From: DASVVT01 sp036386415
Lineage (GTDB): Bacteria > Acidobacteriota > Blastocatellia > Pyrinomonadales > Pyrinomonadaceae
Direction: 5' to 3'
Assembly: GCA_036386415.1 (NCBI GenBank)
Contig: DASVVT010000084.1
Coordinates: 1 to 64,000, forward strand
Length of the DNA: 64,000 nucleotides
Shown here: in pieces, positions 40,855-51,056 of the stretch
Numbering within the stretch: the first letter of the stretch is position 1
How the letters are laid out: each line of letters starts with the position of its first letter
Notes under the pieces: model-generated
Database searches by the model: none
Told to the model about the DNA's origin: nothing
The model's input: only the letters and a program-made list of their open reading frames with translations
Translations under genes and position numbers: made by a program

Positions 40855-42117
40855 CTAAGCTGTGCCTGAGGCATAGAGGGCTGCGCCGGATTCGAGGTCT
40901 GAGAGGAGTTCGGCCAGGAGCGGCGTGACGCGCTCAGGATCAATATATCCTTTGCCAAGCATTTTGATGATCGGACGGGTTCTGGTCTCTCCGTTGACCT
41001 CTTTCGATAGTGCGCGGCAGAATGCGGCGACGACTTCCGGGTCAAACTGCTTACCGGTGTTGCGCCGCAGATCGTCGATGACCTCTTCGATTGAGCGGCG
41101 TGTCTTGTAGGGGCGGTCAGTGGTCATGGCGTCGAAGGAGTCCGCGAGCGTGACGATCCGTGCCCCGATGGAAATCTCGTCGCCCTTGAGGCCGTCCGGG
41201 TAGCCGCGACCGTCAATCCGCTCGTGATGATGACGCGCCATCAAGGAGATGTCTGCGTAGGGGTGGCGGATGGGTTGGAGGATTTCGTACCCGGCTGCGG
41301 GGTGGCGATTAAGCTCGCTCGATTTTTTGGCGTCGATCTTGTAAGGCGCGTTGAGGATGTCGCGCTCGACGACCAGCTTGCCGACATCATGCAGGTAGCC
41401 AGCCACGGAGATGCCTTCGACCTCCTCCTCGCTCCATCCCATCTCGCGCGCGATGATCTCGCTGTACTTGCCGACGCGCTCCGAGTGCCCGTGCGTATAC
41501 TTATCCTTGCTGTCGATGGCGGCGGCGAAAGCTCTGACAGTATCTTTGTAGATGGCGCGCATGCCGTCGTACAGGTTTCGATTCTCCTCCGCCTTATGCT
41601 CAAGCTCTTCGAGCAGGCGGTGTGTGTGAATGCCGACGCCTATGTGCCGCGCCATAGAGCAGACGACATCGCGATCATCCGCTGTGAACGGCTCGCCGCT
41701 CGCTTTCTCGCCGAGCACCACGAGTCCGACCAGATCATTGCGCACGATGAGCGGGACGACGAGATTGATGCGCTGCGTCCGAAGAAATCCTTTATATCGC
41801 TTGATGAAGCTCAGCGCGCTCTCTTCATCCTCCATCACGCCGCAGAAAGGCATCCGGCGCAAGCTCTCGACATCCAACGCCTCCAGCTCAAGCGCGGCCT
41901 GTGGCTGATCGCCTAGCCCACGCGCGGCGATGAACATCAAGCTCTGGCGGCTGCGGTCGTACTCCGCAACTGCGCCGCGCCTGATCGCCAGCGTGCCGAG
42001 CAGCAGGTGGAGCGACGTGCGCACCATCTCCTGAAAATCGCTCGTGTTGGCAATCTCCTGGCTCAAATCTGCGAGCGCAGCGAAGGTATGTAGCAGTCTT
42101 TGCATCGTCTCGCGCAT
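40855..42117 (-). CDS. GAF-HD-GYP cyclic-di-GMP phosphodiesterase-type protein
   Basis: 420 residues. A GAF domain (about 20-165; FQEMVRTSLHLLLGTLAIRR, VPLIVRNDLVGLVVLGEK) is followed by a coiled linker and an HD-GYP domain: HGHSERVGKYSEIIA, the metal-binding YLHDVGKL and HHERIDGRGYPDGLKGDEIS with the GYP triplet, then ARIVTLADSFDAMTTDRPY. All metal ligands and GYP are intact, so it should hydrolyse c-di-GMP. It is the last gene of a minus-strand signalling cluster containing a GGDEF cyclase. Confidence 0.88.
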   Translation of the reverse strand: MRETMQRLLHTFAALADLSQEIANTSDFQEMVRTSLHLLLGTLAIRRGAVAEYDRSRQSLMFIAARGLGDQPQAALELEALDVESLRRMPFCGVMEDEESALSFIKRYKGFLRTQRINLVVPLIVRNDLVGLVVLGEKASGEPFTADDRDVVCSMARHIGVGIHTHRLLEELEHKAEENRNLYDGMRAIYKDTVRAFAAAIDSKDKYTHGHSERVGKYSEIIAREMGWSEEEVEGISVAGYLHDVGKLVVERDILNAPYKIDAKKSSELNRHPAAGYEILQPIRHPYADISLMARHHHERIDGRGYPDGLKGDEISIGARIVTLADSFDAMTTDRPYKTRRSIEEVIDDLRRNTGKQFDPEVVAAFCRALSKEVNGETRTRPIIKMLGKGYIDPERVTPLLAELLSDLESGAALYASGTA

Positions 42118-42162
42118 AGCGATGACCTAAAAATCAGAGCAGCGTCAGCCTGGAGGGAAGGA

Positions 42163-42245
42163 GAACGATCCACGAAGCCACACTAAATACCACTAAGCTG
42201 CTTGAGCTTTATTCGTGCGGTTTCGTGTGTTTTCGTGGATCGTTC
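42163..42245. repeat. Word-repeat hairpin H4 (CCACGAA type)
   Basis: 83 bp with perfect 14-bp ends, GAACGATCCACGAA and TTCGTGGATCGTTC. Inside, GCCACACTAAATACCACTAAG mirrors CGTGCGGTTTCGTGTG. It lies between the STAS gene and the HD-GYP gene and is related in words to H1, 28 kb away. Confidence 0.75.
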
Positions 42246-42277
42246 CTCAATCACACATCAGTCTATTCAGTTTCGTT

Positions 42278-42667
42278 TTAGTGGCCGGAAACCCTCGGTG
42301 CGGTAGCAAATTCCGCGAGCGTTGCCAGCGCCTCCTGCTCGTCCTTCGCCAGCGCAACATGGCGCGTCAGGCCGAGCATCTCAAAAAGCTCTATCGTTTG
42401 ATTGTTGACGTCGGAGAAGACCAGATGTGCGCCCGCGCTCTCGGCGGCGTCGATGACGCCCAGCAAGATAGAGACGCCGATGCTGTTGACCAGCTCTGTC
42501 TCACGGAAGTTGATGACCAGCGCGCGGCAGCCAGCTTCTAACCAGGTGCGGCACTCGCGCTCGATGCGCTCTCCGCTCAGCTTGTTCAGATAGTCGCTCG
42601 CGTAAACGACCGTCATCTCTCCGATATTGCGTGAGCGCACCAGAGCACCGGTTAATGTTTCCACCAT
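42278..42667 (-). CDS. STAS-domain anti-sigma factor antagonist
   Basis: 129 residues from ATG 42667, chosen because GAGGGG lies 9 nt upstream; the frame opens to a GTG at 42703 inside hairpin H5. The fold is a STAS domain: VVYASDYLNKLSGERIEREC, then LVINFRETELVNSIGVSILL with the Ser phosphorylation site in NSIGV, and NQTIELFEMLGLTRHVALAK. It should bind the HATPase anti-sigma kinase encoded immediately upstream and release a sigma factor when dephosphorylated. The sigma factor is not in the window. Confidence 0.85.
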   Translation of the reverse strand: MVETLTGALVRSRNIGEMTVVYASDYLNKLSGERIERECRTWLEAGCRALVINFRETELVNSIGVSILLGVIDAAESAGAHLVFSDVNNQTIELFEMLGLTRHVALAKDEQEALATLAEFATAPRVSGH

Positions 42668-42696
42668 TTCAGGAAGCCCCTCTCTTACCTTAAATG

Positions 42697-42786
42697 GAGT
42701 CACGAGTCGGAAGTCTGGAGTCTGGAGTCAATGCAAAAAACACTTCTTTCTTTTTGACTCTGGACTCCAGACTCTAGACTCTAGAC
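42697..42786. repeat. Word-repeat hairpin H5 (GAGTCTGGA type)
   Basis: Left arm GAGTCACGAGTCGGAAGTCT and GGAGTCTGGAGTCA; right arm TGACTCTGGACTCCAGACTC and TAGACTCTAGAC. The tandem word is GAGTCTG. The last codons and TAG stop of the anti-sigma kinase gene (KSRV, stop 42774-42776) lie inside the right arm. It separates that gene from the STAS gene. Confidence 0.75.
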
Positions 42787-45086
42787 TTTTTCAGATATTT
42801 TGTCATGCGCAAGCGCGTGCCGTCATCGACGCGCTCGAATTCGACTTCGTCCATCAGGCTGCGAATCAGCTTCAGTCCCCAGCCCCGACGCCCCTTCGTC
42901 GAGTCTGTGCCCGAGTTGCCATTGCCTGGCTGACCGGCCTGCGCCTCGCCCTCGCCGTTATTGATATTGGGGGGCACGACACCCCTGCTTGAAACCGTCA
43001 CTACTAATCTATCACTTTCGACGCGAAAACGCTGATAAATTTTTCGGTCGGGGCTCAAGCTGTGCTCTGTGGCGTTGATGCAGGCCTCGATCAGAGCGGT
43101 CTTGATCTGATTAATGGCCTCGGATGGAAAGTCTATGCGGCGGGCGATCTGCTCAACGGTGTGCGCGGCGATCAGTTCCGTATCGTCGCCCATCGGGATA
43201 GCCAGCTCAAATTCGTTCGGCGCGACCTCATCTTTGCCTGCGACCGCCGAAGCGCTGCTGATGCGCGCCGTCAGGAGCTCTAACTGCTGGCGGCTCGATC
43301 CGTAAGCTTCGCGCTCGTTCAAAAGCTCGCTGGCTTCCGTAGAGAAGCCTTCGGGCGCAACCAGCCACAGGTGCACGCGGTTGAAGCCGCACGTGCGCGC
43401 GATGCTCGTCAAGCGGTCGCACCACATCTCTGTCAGCCCCCGTCCCGCTTCCATCTTGGATTCGATCTCGGCGGCGAGCCAGACGACCTCGTTGGCCTCC
43501 ATGTAATTGGCGGCGTCAAAGCCGTGCGCGACGGCGCAGCGTTCATCATCGGGTGTGGGAGGCGGCGCGGAGTGGAAAGCCGTGCAGCTCGCGACGTGGA
43601 CGATCTGCGGCAGCCTGACCAGGTCTGTCTCCGTATCCAGACCGACGGCGGTCTCTTCAGCGGAGACTCCCTTGTAGACGCGACTGAAGCGGTCGTAATG
43701 CAGGAGGCTGGCGGGCACGCGCTGGCAGTTGAAACGCGCGATCAGCTCGCGCAGGCCGAGCGCCGCTTCGCGCCGGTAGTGGCGCGCCATCGTCTGCGGA
43801 GCACGCTTCAAACAATCGACCAACATTTGGGCGACGACCAGAGCGCGCGGCTCGCCGCCTATCTCCATGCGGTAACGCGCACGCAGGTAGTCTCCCCAGA
43901 CCGAGGAGGCGTCGCTCGTCTCGACGAAATCCGAATTCAAGCTAACGAGCTCGTGCACATGCAGGCCGCGCATCACACGCTGGAACTGCTCGTCTTCCAG
44001 ACCCATTTTTTTTCGCCATACTTCGACCGGAGATTTCCCGCGACTTCCAGAGGCCACCACGGCCTCGTAGAGCAGGCGAACGAGCGTGCGGCGGCTCACA
44101 GCCTGCGGCGCAACCTCTTCGAGCAGGAAGGAGAAGTAGCGACTGATGCGCCCGCCCATCAACTCGTCCACGTAGAGCTGCTGGCAGTTGAGAAAACTGG
44201 TGAGCGCGATGTTTCGATCTCGCGCCGCAGAAATGAGAGCCGTGATGAAGAAGGGGCTGCCGCCGAACTGCTGGACTACAAGATCGCGCGTCTGCTCGTT
44301 GATGGAGACCTCTGCGCGTTGTGCGACGCGCTCGACGAGTGCGCGTGCGTCGCGGTCGCTCAAGCGCTCCAAATGGATGGTGCCCATATCCTCGAAGCCG
44401 CACCGCACGCTGTGCACCAGATCAAGTATCTGGCGACGCAAACCCGCGAGCACGTAGGGAGCGTTCATGCGCAAGAGGCTTTGCACGATCTCCGCCCCCA
44501 GAGAGACTTCACCGTTCGGGTGCTCGACGAGCTGCGCGCCGTCGAGCATGACGTAGACGCGCGCCCCATGCTTGGCAGCCCTCTGCGGCGCGCCGAAACA
44601 GAGACGCACCAGGGCACGTTCATCGCCGCTCGCACGCTCGCGCTCCGTACTTTCGACGAGGCGCTCGATCCATTCGTAATCCGACGGCGGAGCCAACTCC
44701 AATACGTCCTTCAATGTCAGCGAGGCGTCGATGAGCGAGGGATCGTTTCGACGGAAAGCGATGAGCTGTTGGAGAAAAGCGTGAAGGAACTGGCGCGCCG
44801 CATGAGCCGCCCGACGGTCGTTGCGCGTCAGGGCGTAATAGAGAGGGATGACGTTGCCGCGCTGGTTGAACAAATGGTCGTAGGCCTGGCGCAGAAGCTC
44901 TGAGACCCCGGCTGAAGGCGCTAGCAGCAGAAGCAGACCGCGCGCCTGAGCGTCGTCGCGCGAAGCGTGTCGCACGATCTGCTGTAGCTCGTCGGCGCGT
45001 CCGACGAACTCTTCCGACGCGACGCGACCCAGAATGCGCTCCGGCTGCGGCGCGTCCTCCTTTTTATGTGGCGTCTTTGGCGGCAT
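42774..45086 (-). CDS. STAND-like ATPase fused to anti-sigma (RsbW-type) histidine-kinase ATPase domain
   Basis: 770 residues from ATG 45086, which overlaps the end of the GGDEF gene by 23 bases. Residues 15-300: an ATPase module (EEFVGRADELQQIVRHA; LLLLAPSAGVSELLRQAYDH) whose P-loop has lost GKT, with QLVEHPNG-like Walker-B region. A helical middle follows. A GAF-like stretch at about 540-620 precedes a HATPase_c domain with N-box ALIEACINATEHS and G-box GRRGWGLKLIRSLMDEV, of the RsbW/SpoIIAB family. It probably phosphorylates the STAS protein encoded next. Its last codons come from a hairpin element. Confidence 0.75.
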   Translation of the reverse strand: MPPKTPHKKEDAPQPERILGRVASEEFVGRADELQQIVRHASRDDAQARGLLLLLAPSAGVSELLRQAYDHLFNQRGNVIPLYYALTRNDRRAAHAARQFLHAFLQQLIAFRRNDPSLIDASLTLKDVLELAPPSDYEWIERLVESTERERASGDERALVRLCFGAPQRAAKHGARVYVMLDGAQLVEHPNGEVSLGAEIVQSLLRMNAPYVLAGLRRQILDLVHSVRCGFEDMGTIHLERLSDRDARALVERVAQRAEVSINEQTRDLVVQQFGGSPFFITALISAARDRNIALTSFLNCQQLYVDELMGGRISRYFSFLLEEVAPQAVSRRTLVRLLYEAVVASGSRGKSPVEVWRKKMGLEDEQFQRVMRGLHVHELVSLNSDFVETSDASSVWGDYLRARYRMEIGGEPRALVVAQMLVDCLKRAPQTMARHYRREAALGLRELIARFNCQRVPASLLHYDRFSRVYKGVSAEETAVGLDTETDLVRLPQIVHVASCTAFHSAPPPTPDDERCAVAHGFDAANYMEANEVVWLAAEIESKMEAGRGLTEMWCDRLTSIARTCGFNRVHLWLVAPEGFSTEASELLNEREAYGSSRQQLELLTARISSASAVAGKDEVAPNEFELAIPMGDDTELIAAHTVEQIARRIDFPSEAINQIKTALIEACINATEHSLSPDRKIYQRFRVESDRLVVTVSSRGVVPPNINNGEGEAQAGQPGNGNSGTDSTKGRRGWGLKLIRSLMDEVEFERVDDGTRLRMTKYLKKSRV

Positions 45087-47232
45087 TATTCTCTGGCGTG
45101 TCAGGTTCGACGTCCGCGTGGTACTGGACGCGATTCTTGCCGTGGCTCTTGGCGTGGTAAAGAGCGCGGTCGGCGGCGCGGATAATGGTGGCGGGCGTAT
45201 CAAGCCGTGGGGAGAAAGCGGAAACCCCTATGCTGACGGTGACGGCTCCCAAAGGCTGTGCTTTACCGTGCGGGTAGCGCGTGCGCTCGACGCGACGGCG
45301 GATGCGTTCGGCGATGGCGCTCGCTTCCGAAAGGGTCGCCTGCGGCAGCAGGATGCAGAACTCTTCCCCGCCGTAACGAGATGCGACATCAGCAGAGCGC
45401 AGCGCAGACTTCAAGCACTGCGCCGTCATCTCCAAAGCGAGGTCGCCCGCCTGATGCCCGTTGCGGTCGTTGTAGAGCTTGAAGTCGTCTATGTCGATCA
45501 TCATGAAGCTCATCGCATAGCCGTAACGCTGCGAACGCTTCAGCTCCTCCGTCAGACGCTCTTCCAGATAGCGCCGGTTGAGCAATCCCGTCAGAGGGTC
45601 TGTGATCGACATCAATTGAAACTGTGTGGCCTTCTCATGCCATTCGGCGCGATCCAGGGCGAGCGCCATCTGCGGCGCGATGGCTTCGATCAGGCTCAGA
45701 TCGATCTCATCATAAGAGCCGCCGCCCGCCTTGTCCGTGACATTCAGCACGCCCACTTTTCTTCCGCCGATGACAATCGGGTAGCTGATGAATGATTTCG
45801 TCTTGTAAAGACGCTCGGCGGGCGCGGGCGCGTGGCCTGCTCCTTCGAGGTCGCGCACGACCAGTGGCCTACCGTTTTGTAGCACCGTGCCGGAGACGCC
45901 GTCGCCGAGGCGTATCCGCGTCTCAGAGGCGACTTCGGCGCGCAGGCCGACCGCCGCCTTGATCGCCAGCTCATTGGTCGCTTCGTCAAAGAGGAGCAGC
46001 GAGCCGCGCTCAGCCTTCAAGATGGCGGCGGACTGGTGCAGGATTGAAAGGTAGGTCTCAGCGGGCGCGACACGGTTGATGCTCTCCGTAAAATTTTGCA
46101 GTTGATAGGCGGTGCGTGTGCGCTCCTCAAGCTCCGTGCGCAGGCGCATGACCTCTAGCGGCATCGCCAGATCGCGGCAGGATTCGACAATCGCGCGCCG
46201 CTTCGCATCACTGAGCGCCTCATCGCCAACCAGAAGCGCGCCCTTCACCTCGCCGCCGATGAGAAACGGGAAGAGCTCCGACATCTTCCCCTGATCTCGC
46301 CGCGTCTGTCTGGACGGCGCGCGCTGTAGCAGGTTGAGGCCGCCCGCGCTCTCACGGACAGCGACCCATGCGCCTTTCCTCGCCGCCTCAATCAGCCTGC
46401 TCTCCCTGGCTTCGATCTTCAACTGCTTCGAGCCCTTTTCATAGCGCCCGATGCCGAACTCGGCTGCGAGCCTGTCTCCGCGCAGTAAGAGCAGCGCCAG
46501 CGAAGAGAGCTGGTGCTTTTTCGCCAACGCTTCGACAGCCGCTGCGAAAGCATCAACTGACGCGCTGCTCGTCGGAAAGCCGTTCATTTGCAGGGCAGCG
46601 CCATGTGCGCCAACAGCGTTCGCTTTGGACGCAGGCGGGGCGTCGGATGAAGCACGCGCCATAGGAAGAGCATCATGGGTTAGGTTTCCGACTGCTTGGG
46701 GTTGCAACTTGAATTCAGAGATAGCGGAGGACAGACGCTCTGCCAGGTCGTCCAAATCCTGGCTCGAAGCGAAGATCACGTTCTTAAAGAGCTCGCCGGA
46801 GAGTAAATCCTGTAGATCGCCGGCGCGGAAACGCTCGGCCAGGCTGCGGTAGTCCGCGCTCGTGAGAAAGGCGCGCCCGCCGATGACAGCAGACGAACGT
46901 CCCTTCTCTATCTCGACCGGCATCGCGAAACAATGAAGACCCGCGTGGCAGCGATAATGTACGGGGCCTGCCCCTTCCTGCGCGCGATCAAACGCTTTGC
47001 CGCAGAAGGGATCGCACAACCGTACGTGCTCGGGCGACGACTGAAAAGTGTGGCAGATGGAGTTGTTGTTGGAGACGATGAGCGCCGGGGGCTGATGGCC
47101 TTCGACGAGCAGGATGGACAGACCTGCGGCAGCCGCAAGAGATTCCTGCGTGTCTGCCCAGCCGGGCGGCACATCTAAAGAGTGCTGCCCTTGCTCGATG
47201 TCGCGCGCTGCCGGCGCGGCTGATTCGTCCAT
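45064..47232 (-). CDS. PocR-GAF-GGDEF diguanylate cyclase
   Basis: 722 residues from ATG 47232 (alternative upstream starts exist to 47325; no strong ribosome site). A PocR sensory domain (ALIVSNNNSICHTFQSSPEH; LCDPFCGKAFDRA; YRCHAGLHCFAMPVEI) with several cysteines is followed by two GAF-like modules (around 200-330 and 390-520) and a GGDEF domain: DPLTGLLNRRYLEERL, MMIDIDDFKLYNDRNGHQAG, ASRYGGEEFCILLPQ. The active site is intact and RSAD, five residues before it, is the product-inhibition site. It should make c-di-GMP in response to a ligand or redox signal. Confidence 0.88.
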   Translation of the reverse strand: MDESAAPAARDIEQGQHSLDVPPGWADTQESLAAAAGLSILLVEGHQPPALIVSNNNSICHTFQSSPEHVRLCDPFCGKAFDRAQEGAGPVHYRCHAGLHCFAMPVEIEKGRSSAVIGGRAFLTSADYRSLAERFRAGDLQDLLSGELFKNVIFASSQDLDDLAERLSSAISEFKLQPQAVGNLTHDALPMARASSDAPPASKANAVGAHGAALQMNGFPTSSASVDAFAAAVEALAKKHQLSSLALLLLRGDRLAAEFGIGRYEKGSKQLKIEARESRLIEAARKGAWVAVRESAGGLNLLQRAPSRQTRRDQGKMSELFPFLIGGEVKGALLVGDEALSDAKRRAIVESCRDLAMPLEVMRLRTELEERTRTAYQLQNFTESINRVAPAETYLSILHQSAAILKAERGSLLLFDEATNELAIKAAVGLRAEVASETRIRLGDGVSGTVLQNGRPLVVRDLEGAGHAPAPAERLYKTKSFISYPIVIGGRKVGVLNVTDKAGGGSYDEIDLSLIEAIAPQMALALDRAEWHEKATQFQLMSITDPLTGLLNRRYLEERLTEELKRSQRYGYAMSFMMIDIDDFKLYNDRNGHQAGDLALEMTAQCLKSALRSADVASRYGGEEFCILLPQATLSEASAIAERIRRRVERTRYPHGKAQPLGAVTVSIGVSAFSPRLDTPATIIRAADRALYHAKSHGKNRVQYHADVEPDTPENNAAKDAT

Positions 47233-47659
47233 CGTCTGAAAAGTCACGTTTGTCGCGTCCGATGTGCAGTTGGAGGGTTGGGTTCGCGCGAATGAGTTTG
47301 GGGGGCGCGACCGCACACGCGCCACTTTAAACGCGGCCAGGAGGCAGCAGCGACTACCGCCCCTTTCAAGCAGTATAAGTGTCTATAGGCTAACAGACAA
47401 GGGGTTTTTCATAGAAATCCCTGTCTCAGCGGCTCAGCGAGGAGAGAATATCGCGCGCCGCCTTTGCGAATCTCCTCTGCGCTGCTTCGCGTCTAGAGAG
47501 AAGCTTTAAACGCGAAAGGACGCAGAGAGGCGATGCGCAAAGCTCGCAAAAGAAAGAATCCTCTCTCAGTCCTAAAGCCGCCCCTACAACCGGAGGCCGT
47601 CTGTCCGGCGCGAGCGAACCCGTTCTCCCTTGATTTAAACGATTAATAGGGGGCTGGTT
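47233..47659. other. Intergenic region between GGDEF gene and peptide transporter
   Basis: About 430 bases with no convincing gene. It contains hairpin H6 and a small stem ACAAGGGGTTTTTC / ATAGAAATCCCTGT near 47397-47424. It should hold the promoter of the minus-strand signalling operon and the end of the transporter operon. Confidence 0.5.
47462..47542. repeat. Word-repeat hairpin H6 (GCAAAGG type)
   Basis: Left arm CTTTGCGAATCTCCTCTGCG and CTGCTTCGCGT; right arm ACGCGAAAGGACGCAGAGAG and GCGATGCGCAAAG. The centre contains GCTTTAAACGCG. About 30-bp imperfect stem, same words as H2, H8, H10 and H12. Confidence 0.7.
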
Positions 47660-48799
47660 TCATATTGCAATGACGCGTTGAGCATCGCTCAGGCCGGGCG
47701 CATCGCCTGGAGCGACCCTTTCTATGTCGGGCTGCTCGGGGCTGATCCGTATGCACGCTGCGAAGTGGTCAGGCTTGATCTCGGCCAGAGGGGGCACGAC
47801 CTCTTTGCAGGCGGGAATCGCATAGGGGCAGCGCGTGTGAAAGCGACAGCCCTGCGGAGGGTTGATCGGCGAGGGCACGTCGCCTTCGAGCACTATGCGC
47901 TGGCGCGTCGCTTCGATTTCAGGGTCCGGAACGGGCACAGCCGAAATCAGCGCCTTCGTGTAGGGCATCAGCGGCTCATCGTAGATGACTTTGGCATCTG
48001 CGATCTCGACCAGTTTGCCCAGGTACATGACGGCGACGCGATCCGAGACGTGGCGAATCGCCCTCAGGTCATGTGAGATGAAGAGATAGGTCAGATTTTT
48101 CCGGCGCTGTAGCTGCTCCATCAGGTTCATGATCTGCGCCTGAATGGAGACGTCCAGAGCCGAGATCGGCTCGTCGGCGACGATGAAGTCCGGGTCTACG
48201 GCGAGAGCGCGAGCGATGCCTATGCGCTGACGCTGCCCGCCGGAAAACTCATGCGGGAAGCGCTTGATGAAGCGAGGGCTTAAGCCCACCGTCTCCATCA
48301 ACTCCTGCACGCGGCGGTCAACGTCGCGGCCTGTCGCGAGGCGAAAGGTATCAATCGGCTCGGAGATGATCTGGCCTACGGTCATGCGCGGGTTGAGGCT
48401 GGCGTACGGGTCCTGGAAGATCATCTGAAGGTAGCGTCGATGCTCACGCATCTCGCTTTGCGAGAGATGCGCAAGGTCGCGTCCGTGAAAGAGGACATTG
48501 CCTCCCGTCGGCTCCGTGAGGCGCAGGATGGCACGTCCGAGCGTGGATTTACCGCAGCCGGATTCGCCGACGAGGCCGAGCGTTTCGCCCTGGTAAATGT
48601 CTATCGTCACCCCGTCGACGGCCTTGACGACACGCTTGACGGGGCTTCCGCCCACCAGCTTGTCCCACACAGTTCCACCGCCGAGATCGAAATGTACCTT
48701 GAGATCGCGTATCGCGAGCAGGGGCTCGCCCGTGCGTCTGCTCTCAAGCGGGAGCGCGTTGACATCCAGTGGTGTGCTGTCTGCGGCTGGCATGTTCAT
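47660..48799 (-). CDS. dppF: Peptide/nickel ABC transporter ATP-binding protein (DppF/OppF type)
   Basis: 379 residues. Walker A GESGCGKSTLGRAIL, signature FSGGQRQRIGIARALA and Walker B FIVADEPISALD are intact. The C-terminal oligopeptide-transporter segment includes PINPPQGCRFHTRCPYAIPA with its conserved cysteines. It pairs with the DppD-like ATPase encoded 18 bases upstream to drive the permeases. ATG follows a GGGGAC tract. The last gene of a minus-strand operon: two binding proteins, two permeases, two ATPases. Confidence 0.9.
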   Translation of the reverse strand: MNMPAADSTPLDVNALPLESRRTGEPLLAIRDLKVHFDLGGGTVWDKLVGGSPVKRVVKAVDGVTIDIYQGETLGLVGESGCGKSTLGRAILRLTEPTGGNVLFHGRDLAHLSQSEMREHRRYLQMIFQDPYASLNPRMTVGQIISEPIDTFRLATGRDVDRRVQELMETVGLSPRFIKRFPHEFSGGQRQRIGIARALAVDPDFIVADEPISALDVSIQAQIMNLMEQLQRRKNLTYLFISHDLRAIRHVSDRVAVMYLGKLVEIADAKVIYDEPLMPYTKALISAVPVPDPEIEATRQRIVLEGDVPSPINPPQGCRFHTRCPYAIPACKEVVPPLAEIKPDHFAACIRISPEQPDIERVAPGDAPGLSDAQRVIAI

Positions 48800-48817
48800 C
48801 GAATGTGTCCCCGGTTG

Positions 48818-49861
<1,044 letters not shown>

Positions 49862-49864
49862 ATA

Positions 49865-49955
49865 GATTGCGGAATGCGGAATGCGGATTGCGGATTAACG
49901 AACAGATTGAGCTAACTGCCTTTCAATCCGCAATCCGCAACCCCCAATCCCCAAT
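49865..49955. repeat. Word-repeat hairpin H7 (GATTGCGGAAT type)
   Basis: Left arm GATTGCGGAATGCGGAATGC and GGATTGCGGATT; right arm CAATCCGCAATCCGCAACC and CCCAATCCCCAATC. The tandem word is (G)GATTGCG. It fills the whole gap between two transporter genes, dppC and dppD. Confidence 0.75.
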
Positions 49956-49957
49956 CG

Positions 49958-51028
49958 TCACACCTTTCGCATATGTGGATCGAGCGCGTCGCGTAGGCCG
50001 TCGCCCACGAAGTTGAGACTGAAGAGCGTGAGCGCCATCGTCACGCCGGGGAAGATAATCATCCAGGGGTAGATGGCGATGTTGTCCGCCCCTTCTGAGG
50101 AGAGCGTGCCCCAGGAAGAGAGCGGAGCCTGCACGCCTAATCCCAGGAAGCTCAGGAATGCTTCCTGTAGGATCACACTAGGGACGGTCAGCGTGGCGTA
50201 GACGATCACGGGTCCGAGCGTGTTCGGGACGAGGTGACGAAAGATGATCTTCCAGGTCGGCACGCCGATGGAGCGGGCAGCCTCTACAAACTCCTGATGC
50301 TTCAAGGAGAGCACCTGCCCGCGCACGATGCGCGCCATCGTCAGCCAGGAGACAGCGCCGAGCGTGGCGAACAACAGGAACAGGCTGCGCTCGAAGAGCG
50401 CGAGCAGCACGATGACGATGATAATCAGGGGCACGCCGTAGATCAGATCGACGATGCGCATCATGATGTTATCGACACGACCGCCGAGGTAGCCCGCAAT
50501 CGCGCCGTAGCTGACGCCGATCACCAGCGAGACAGCCGTCGAGACCAGCCCGACCATGAGCGAGATGCGCCCGCCGACCAGCACGCGCGCCAGAATGTCG
50601 CGCCCCTGCGGGTCTGTGCCCATCGGATGCCTCCAGCTCGGAGCAAAAGCGCGAACCAGCGAGCGATCTGACGGGATCGACTCGTAGGTTGCGCCCGTCA
50701 AAGCCTTAACGATGTACGGGCCGATGAGCGCCGCGAGCACGATCAGGATCACGGTGATGCCGCCCAGCACGGCCAGCTTGTTCTTCCTCAAACGACGCCA
50801 GGCATCTTTCCACAGGCTCGTGCCTTCGATGTAGCCGCCGGCTGTCTCCTGCCACAATTTATCGTCTGGCGGAGCGGTGCCATAGAGTTGGTCTGCGGCC
50901 ATCGCTTCCGGCTCGTTGATCATCTGCTGCTCGGCGATGATGTCGGGCGGGGCGAGCGGCGTCGCCTTATCCCTCGGCTCATTCGGACGTGCGGTTGGTA
51001 TCTTCTCTAGTTCAGGTGGTTGCGACAT
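49958..51028 (-). CDS. dppC: Peptide ABC transporter permease (DppC/OppC type)
   Basis: 356 residues from ATG 51028 (AGAAAGG upstream; the frame opens to 51103). A 70-residue cytoplasmic N-terminal part precedes the first helix (NKLAVLGGITVILIVLAALI). The six-helix permease core has GTDPQGRDILARVLVGGRIS and the EAA loop region EFVEAARSIGVPTWKIIFRH. LNFVGDGLRDALDPHMRKV is the usual end. It partners DppB, encoded 28 bases upstream. Confidence 0.9.
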   Translation of the reverse strand: MSQPPELEKIPTARPNEPRDKATPLAPPDIIAEQQMINEPEAMAADQLYGTAPPDDKLWQETAGGYIEGTSLWKDAWRRLRKNKLAVLGGITVILIVLAALIGPYIVKALTGATYESIPSDRSLVRAFAPSWRHPMGTDPQGRDILARVLVGGRISLMVGLVSTAVSLVIGVSYGAIAGYLGGRVDNIMMRIVDLIYGVPLIIIVIVLLALFERSLFLLFATLGAVSWLTMARIVRGQVLSLKHQEFVEAARSIGVPTWKIIFRHLVPNTLGPVIVYATLTVPSVILQEAFLSFLGLGVQAPLSSWGTLSSEGADNIAIYPWMIIFPGVTMALTLFSLNFVGDGLRDALDPHMRKV

Positions 51029-51056
51029 AGTGTGCCTTTCTCGAAAGCTCAAAAGC

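Noticed and set aside
43371..44903. 510-residue frame opposite the ATPase/anti-sigma gene
   Set aside because: Antisense shadow of a high-GC gene; residue content (Ala, Arg, Asp, Val, Leu) and lack of a fold match typical frame mirrors.
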